A stretch of DNA of 10,132 bases from SAR202 cluster bacterium (GTDB taxonomy: Bacteria > Chloroflexota > Dehalococcoidia > SAR202 > GCA-002694895). The translations under genes and the position numbers were made by a program. The stretch lies in assembly GCA_009391605.1 (NCBI GenBank), contig VFGQ01000053.1, positions 1-10,132 of the forward strand. The letters run 5' to 3'. Shown piece by piece: positions 7,506-10,132 of the stretch (position 1 is the stretch's first letter; each line of letters begins with the position of its first letter). A model generated the notes under the pieces. It was not told where the DNA came from. It saw nothing but the letters and a program-made list of their open reading frames with translations, and did no database searches.

Positions 7506-8291
7506 ATGCTTTCAGTATTATTAAATACTTATTTTCACTATGAAATAATATTCGGCTTATTAGTACTAGAATTTATTTATTTAGCCACTGTTTTTGGAAT
7601 GAAAAATAAATTCAGTATTAATCCACAAACAGATTCTAAAAAGTCGTTCACTTTTTTACTTGGTGTTTTGGTCTTATTTTTAGCCTTAGTATGGCCTGTT
7701 CATTATATAAGTGAATATTATTTATTTAGTGCACATATGTTACAACATGTGATGATTTCTTATATAGCACCCCCTTTATTATTATTAGGATTGAATCATA
7801 AAATTACTGATTTATTGTTTAAACTTAAGTTATCAAAATATATTTTTAATTTTATTTTTAACCCTGCTTTTTGTTTCGTTTTATTTAATATTGTATTTGG
7901 TTTATGGCACATACCAAATGTGTATAATTTATCCGTATCTTTTGATAAGTTTCATGCATTAGAACATACTATGTTTATTATTTCAGCAATTTTTATGTGG
8001 TGGCCTTTAGTAACTCCAAGTTTAATTAAGCCAAGTTTACACTATTCTCTAAAATTAATTTATTTGTTTCTTTTATCCATCGCACAGATTATTGTTTTTG
8101 GAATAATTACTTATTCTTCTGAAAATATTTATGAGCATTATCAGAATTCAACTTATATATTTGGACTTTCGCCACTTCAAGATCAACAATTAGGTGGTGT
8201 AATTATGAAAGTTGGTACAGCTTTAATTCTGATGGGTTTATTTATTTATTATTATTTTAAATGGTATTTGTCAGAAAAAAGGTATCAATAG
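7506..8291 (+). CDS. ctaG: Cytochrome c oxidase assembly protein, caa3-type CtaG
   Basis: The caa3_CtaG family consists of polytopic membrane proteins needed to make active caa3 oxidase, probably by delivering copper to CuB. It is unrelated to the proteobacterial Cox11 protein that shares the name. The 261 residues form about seven transmembrane helices. Conserved blocks are SAHMLQHVMISYIAPPLLLL, LWHIPNVYN, FHALEHTMFII...FMWWPLV and LQDQQLGGVIMKVG; their His and Met residues are the likely copper contacts. The ATG follows the coxD stop by only 9 bases with no Shine-Dalgarno site, so translation may be coupled. The location directly after the structural subunits is typical of caa3 operons. Confidence 0.93.
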   Translation: MLSVLLNTYFHYEIIFGLLVLEFIYLATVFGMKNKFSINPQTDSKKSFTFLLGVLVLFLALVWPVHYISEYYLFSAHMLQHVMISYIAPPLLLLGLNHKITDLLFKLKLSKYIFNFIFNPAFCFVLFNIVFGLWHIPNVYNLSVSFDKFHALEHTMFIISAIFMWWPLVTPSLIKPSLHYSLKLIYLFLLSIAQIIVFGIITYSSENIYEHYQNSTYIFGLSPLQDQQLGGVIMKVGTALILMGLFIYYYFKWYLSEKRYQ

Positions 8292-8335
8292 TTTTATTTA
8301 CAATGTTAGAATTATAATTCAATGACGGTGAATCT

Positions 8336-8551
8336 ATGTTAAAAAGATTAATTTATGCAATTATAATACCCTTTATTTCAGTGTTAACTGTAGCTGTTTT
8401 TGCTATTTCCTTAGGTTATATTTTTTATAATCTTCCTGTATTAGGATCTGGTGAGGGTGAATTAAAAAATTTATCAGTTGTTTTGGCTGGTATGTCTATA
8501 TTAATAGGAACTCCTGTAATGGCATATCTAGTAGTAAAATATATTAAATAA
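8336..8551 (+). CDS. Uncharacterised 71-residue membrane protein, oxidase-associated
   Basis: I do not recognise this protein. It has 71 residues: a short basic start (MLKR), a first hydrophobic helix at about residues 5-30, a loop with an acidic stretch (GSGEGELKN), and a second helix at about residues 46-68 ending in KYIK. This predicts a two-helix hairpin with both termini in the cytoplasm. No Cys or His copper motif is present, so it is unlikely to bind metal by itself. A weak Shine-Dalgarno-like GGTGA lies 4 bases before the ATG. It sits between the two copper-insertion genes ctaG and SCO, 44 bases after ctaG and 17 before SCO, on the same strand. Context suggests a small accessory subunit or assembly factor of the oxidase. 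The reading frame looks real because it fills the gap between two operon genes and codes a clean membrane profile. Confidence 0.75.
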   Translation: MLKRLIYAIIIPFISVLTVAVFAISLGYIFYNLPVLGSGEGELKNLSVVLAGMSILIGTPVMAYLVVKYIK

Positions 8552-8568
8552 TTGGATTATTAGGATTA

Positions 8569-9156
8569 TTGTTTAAATTTTTTATCAGAATATTGCTGAT
8601 CTTTATATTATTTATATTATCAGCCTGCATTTTTGATAACACTAATTATATGGGAATAAAATCAAAAACTGATTTGTATTTACCCGAATTTAATTTTCAA
8701 AATCAAAATGGAGTTTATATATCTGATGCCGATTTTACATCTAAGTTAGTACTTGTAACTTTTATGTATTCTAATTGCAAAACAGAGTGCCCCTCTGCAC
8801 TCAATGATTTAAAGAATTTTGAAAAAATAAGGAATGAATATAAAGATGAATTAAATATAATAATATTTTCCATTGATCCTGTTAGTGATACCCAGCTACA
8901 GGTAAAAAATTTATTGAATAAATATGAATTAAATAATTCTCTTGATTATTTAATTGCTGATAAACATGATCTGAAAGTAATATGGCAACATTTTTATGTA
9001 CCAGTGGCTTATGTTAAAAGTAAATCTTTAAAAGACAATTTGATTTTGCATTCTATTCCTGCATATTTAATTTCTAATCAAAATAAATTTACATTAATAT
9101 ATACAGAGTTTGATATAGATTCTATTAAGGTTGATATAAAAAATATATTAAATTAA
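8569..9156 (+). CDS. SCO1/SenC-family copper chaperone lipoprotein
   Basis: SCO proteins are thioredoxin-fold copper chaperones and thiol reductases that load CuA of subunit II on the outer face of the membrane. The 195-residue product starts at TTG 8569, preceded by AGG 4-6 bases upstream. This start gives a complete lipoprotein signal: basic MFKFFIR, a hydrophobic core and lipobox LSAC (C20). The fold follows, with the copper site C70-K-T-E-C74 (CxxxC) and the third ligand H161 (ILHSIPAYLI). IFSIDPVSDT matches the conserved segment after the third strand. It is divergent but keeps all three ligands. It ends the oxidase cluster and overlaps the rplT stop on the other strand by 4 bases. A role as a general thiol peroxidase is less likely, given the neighbours. 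Confidence 0.9.
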   Translation: MFKFFIRILLIFILFILSACIFDNTNYMGIKSKTDLYLPEFNFQNQNGVYISDADFTSKLVLVTFMYSNCKTECPSALNDLKNFEKIRNEYKDELNIIIFSIDPVSDTQLQVKNLLNKYELNNSLDYLIADKHDLKVIWQHFYVPVAYVKSKSLKDNLILHSIPAYLISNQNKFTLIYTEFDIDSIKVDIKNILN

Positions 9157-9509
9157 TTTATTGAAGATTTAGCTTTTTCTACTAATTGCTGGAATCCAAC
9201 AGGCTCATTTATAGCCATATCTGAAAGTGTTTTTCTATCAATTTCAATCCCAGATTTTTTCAACCCGGACATGAAAACACTATATGAAATACCATGCTCT
9301 CTTGCTGCGGCATTTATTCTGACATTCCAAAGTCTTCTGAAATTTCTTTTTTTAGTTTTATTGTGTATATAGTTATACATTAAAGCATGTAAAACAGATT
9401 CGTTAGCCTGTCTAAATAAATTGCTTCTTGAACCTCTGTGTCCTTTTGCAAGGTTTAGAATTTTTTTATGCGATCGTTTTTTATTTGTTCCTCTTTTAAT
9501 TCTAGTCAA
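9153..9509 (-). CDS. rplT: 50S ribosomal protein L20
   Basis: L20 binds 23S rRNA early in assembly of the large subunit, and in several bacteria represses its own operon. The 118-residue length is normal. Family features are the basic N-terminal helix (TRIKRGTNKKRSHKKILNLA), the GHRGSRSNLFRQA block, and the globular RRLWNVRINAAAREHGISY region. The start is TTG (507-509 of the ninth kilobase, i.e. 9509-9507), supported by GGAG 6 bases upstream and by the usual length. It lies 21 bases after rpmI. Its stop overlaps that of the convergent SCO gene. Confidence 0.97.
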   Translation of the reverse strand: MTRIKRGTNKKRSHKKILNLAKGHRGSRSNLFRQANESVLHALMYNYIHNKTKKRNFRRLWNVRINAAAREHGISYSVFMSGLKKSGIEIDRKTLSDMAINEPVGFQQLVEKAKSSIN

Positions 9510-9515
9510 CTTATT

Positions 9516-9519
9516 CTCC
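9516..9519 (-). promoter_or_regulatory. Ribosome binding site deciding the TTG start of rplT
   Basis: GGAG on the minus strand lies 6 bases before the TTG at 9509-9507. With no ATG in a suitable place, this site identifies TTG as the start of L20. Confidence 0.75.
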
Positions 9520-9530
9520 GGTTTGTAATA

Positions 9531-9719
9531 TTAAATTAATTTTTTTAATCTTTTAACATCTGCTTTATGTACGCTTACAGTATCATGATAAGTTCTTTTC
9601 ACTTTTTGTGATTTTTTTCTTTTTAAGTGACTACTGTTTCCTTTCATTCTAAGAAGCTTGCCACTACCGCTTACTTTTATTCTAGATGATGCACCTTTGT
9701 GAGTTTTCATTTTGGGCAT
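9531..9719 (-). CDS. rpmI: 50S ribosomal protein L35
   Basis: L35 is a small basic protein of the large ribosomal subunit. The 62 residues match the usual size (about 64) and pattern: MPKMKTHKGASSRIKVSGSGK, then the HLKRKKSQKVKR block and the C-terminal DVKRLKKLI. It starts at ATG 9719-9717, 5 bases after the infC stop, and is followed by rplT in the standard infC-rpmI-rplT order. Confidence 0.96.
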   Translation of the reverse strand: MPKMKTHKGASSRIKVSGSGKLLRMKGNSSHLKRKKSQKVKRTYHDTVSVHKADVKRLKKLI

Positions 9720-9724
9720 ATTTT

Positions 9725-10132
9725 TTATCCTTTATTAATTTTTTTTGATGGTGGCATTAAAGTCATAGATAGAATATTGCCACTCATTCCTGGAGGGGAT
9801 TCTAGTATTGCTTCGTCTAAAAGAGAATCTCTAACAGTTTTTAATACGTTCATCCCAAGTTCAGGGTGAGTAATCTCTCTCCCTCTAAACATTACTGTTA
9901 TTTTGACTTTATTTCCTTTTGATAGAAATTTTTTAACTTGTTTTATTTTCCAGTCTAATTCATTATCCCCTGTTCTTGTTTTAAATTTAATTTCTTTAGT
10001 TTTTTGAATTGAAGTTTTTACTCTACTTTGTTTTTTGGCAGTCCTTTCTTTTCTGGTAAGTTTATATTTATGTTTCCCATAGTCCATTATTTTGCAGACT
10101 GGTGGTTGAGCACCCGGAGATACTTCAACTAA
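9725..10132 (-). CDS. infC: Translation initiation factor IF-3, C-terminal part, cut by window edge
   Basis: IF-3 binds the 30S subunit, prevents premature 50S joining and checks start-codon and initiator-tRNA choice. The frame is open to the right window edge, giving 135 visible residues. The ATG at 10087 is internal: the codons before it read LVEVSPGAQPPVCKI and join to MDYGKHKYK, which is the conserved IF-3 signature at the end of the N-domain. About 35-45 N-terminal residues, and the true start (often AUU in other bacteria), lie outside. The C-domain is complete, with WKIKQVKKFLSKGNKVKI, MFRGREI and the closing MTLMPP block. It leads infC-rpmI-rplT; any L20-binding leader would be upstream and out of view. 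Confidence 0.95.
   Translation of the reverse strand, partial: LVEVSPGAQPPVCKIMDYGKHKYKLTRKERTAKKQSRVKTSIQKTKEIKFKTRTGDNELDWKIKQVKKFLSKGNKVKITVMFRGREITHPELGMNVLKTVRDSLLDEAILESPPGMSGNILSMTLMPPSKKINKG
9728..9732 (-). promoter_or_regulatory. Ribosome binding site of rpmI inside the end of infC
   Basis: AAGGA on the minus strand overlaps the last two sense codons of infC (Lys-Gly) and lies 8 bases before the rpmI ATG. This arrangement couples IF3 and L35 translation. Confidence 0.7.

Noticed and set aside
9725..10087. A complete short IF-3 of 120 residues starting at 10087
   Set aside because: The frame continues upstream with conserved IF-3 sequence (VEVSPGAQPPVCKI), so this ATG is internal and the gene is merely cut by the window edge.

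Overview
This is an AT-rich, tightly packed bacterial chromosome segment of housekeeping and aerobic-respiration genes. No mobile element, CRISPR array, tRNA or rRNA is visible. The standard code is used (TGA is a stop), with GTG and TTG starts among the ATGs. The set consists of a lipoprotein CuA subunit II fused to cytochrome c, a caa3-type CtaG, CtaA with two cysteine pairs, a ThrRS without the TGS domain, and very short spacers. It suggests a streamlined, probably marine or freshwater aerobic bacterium. A low-GC Chloroflexota lineage (SAR202-like / Dehalococcoidia relatives) is my best guess. That placement is inference from gene style and is not demonstrated.

Layout from left to right: (1) minus strand, the N-terminal 250 residues of enolase, cut by the left window edge. 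(2) A short divergent spacer with candidate promoters. (3) Plus strand, thrS overlapping ctaA by 8 bases. (4) A 127-base spacer, then a compact cytochrome oxidase cluster: coxB (GTG start), coxA, coxC, coxD, ctaG, an unrecognised 71-residue two-helix membrane protein, and a SCO-type copper chaperone lipoprotein (TTG start). (5) Minus strand, rplT, rpmI and infC. The infC gene runs off the right edge, so its first visible ATG (10087) is internal and not the start. The SCO gene and rplT meet tail to tail and overlap by 4 bases.

How the genes work together: coxB, coxA, coxC and coxD encode the four subunits of a caa3-type heme-copper oxidase with a type A1 catalytic core. ctaA makes heme A for it, and ctaG and the SCO protein insert copper at CuB and CuA. 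The small membrane protein sits among the assembly genes and may be an extra subunit or assembly factor. The heme O synthase gene ctaB, needed by CtaA, is not in the window. thrS and infC-rpmI-rplT are often neighbours in one operon in other bacteria; here they flank the oxidase cluster in opposite orientations.

I found no convincing new system. The observations most worth checking are the small membrane protein, the reduced ThrRS, the arrangement of the translation genes around the oxidase cluster, and the divergent enolase.
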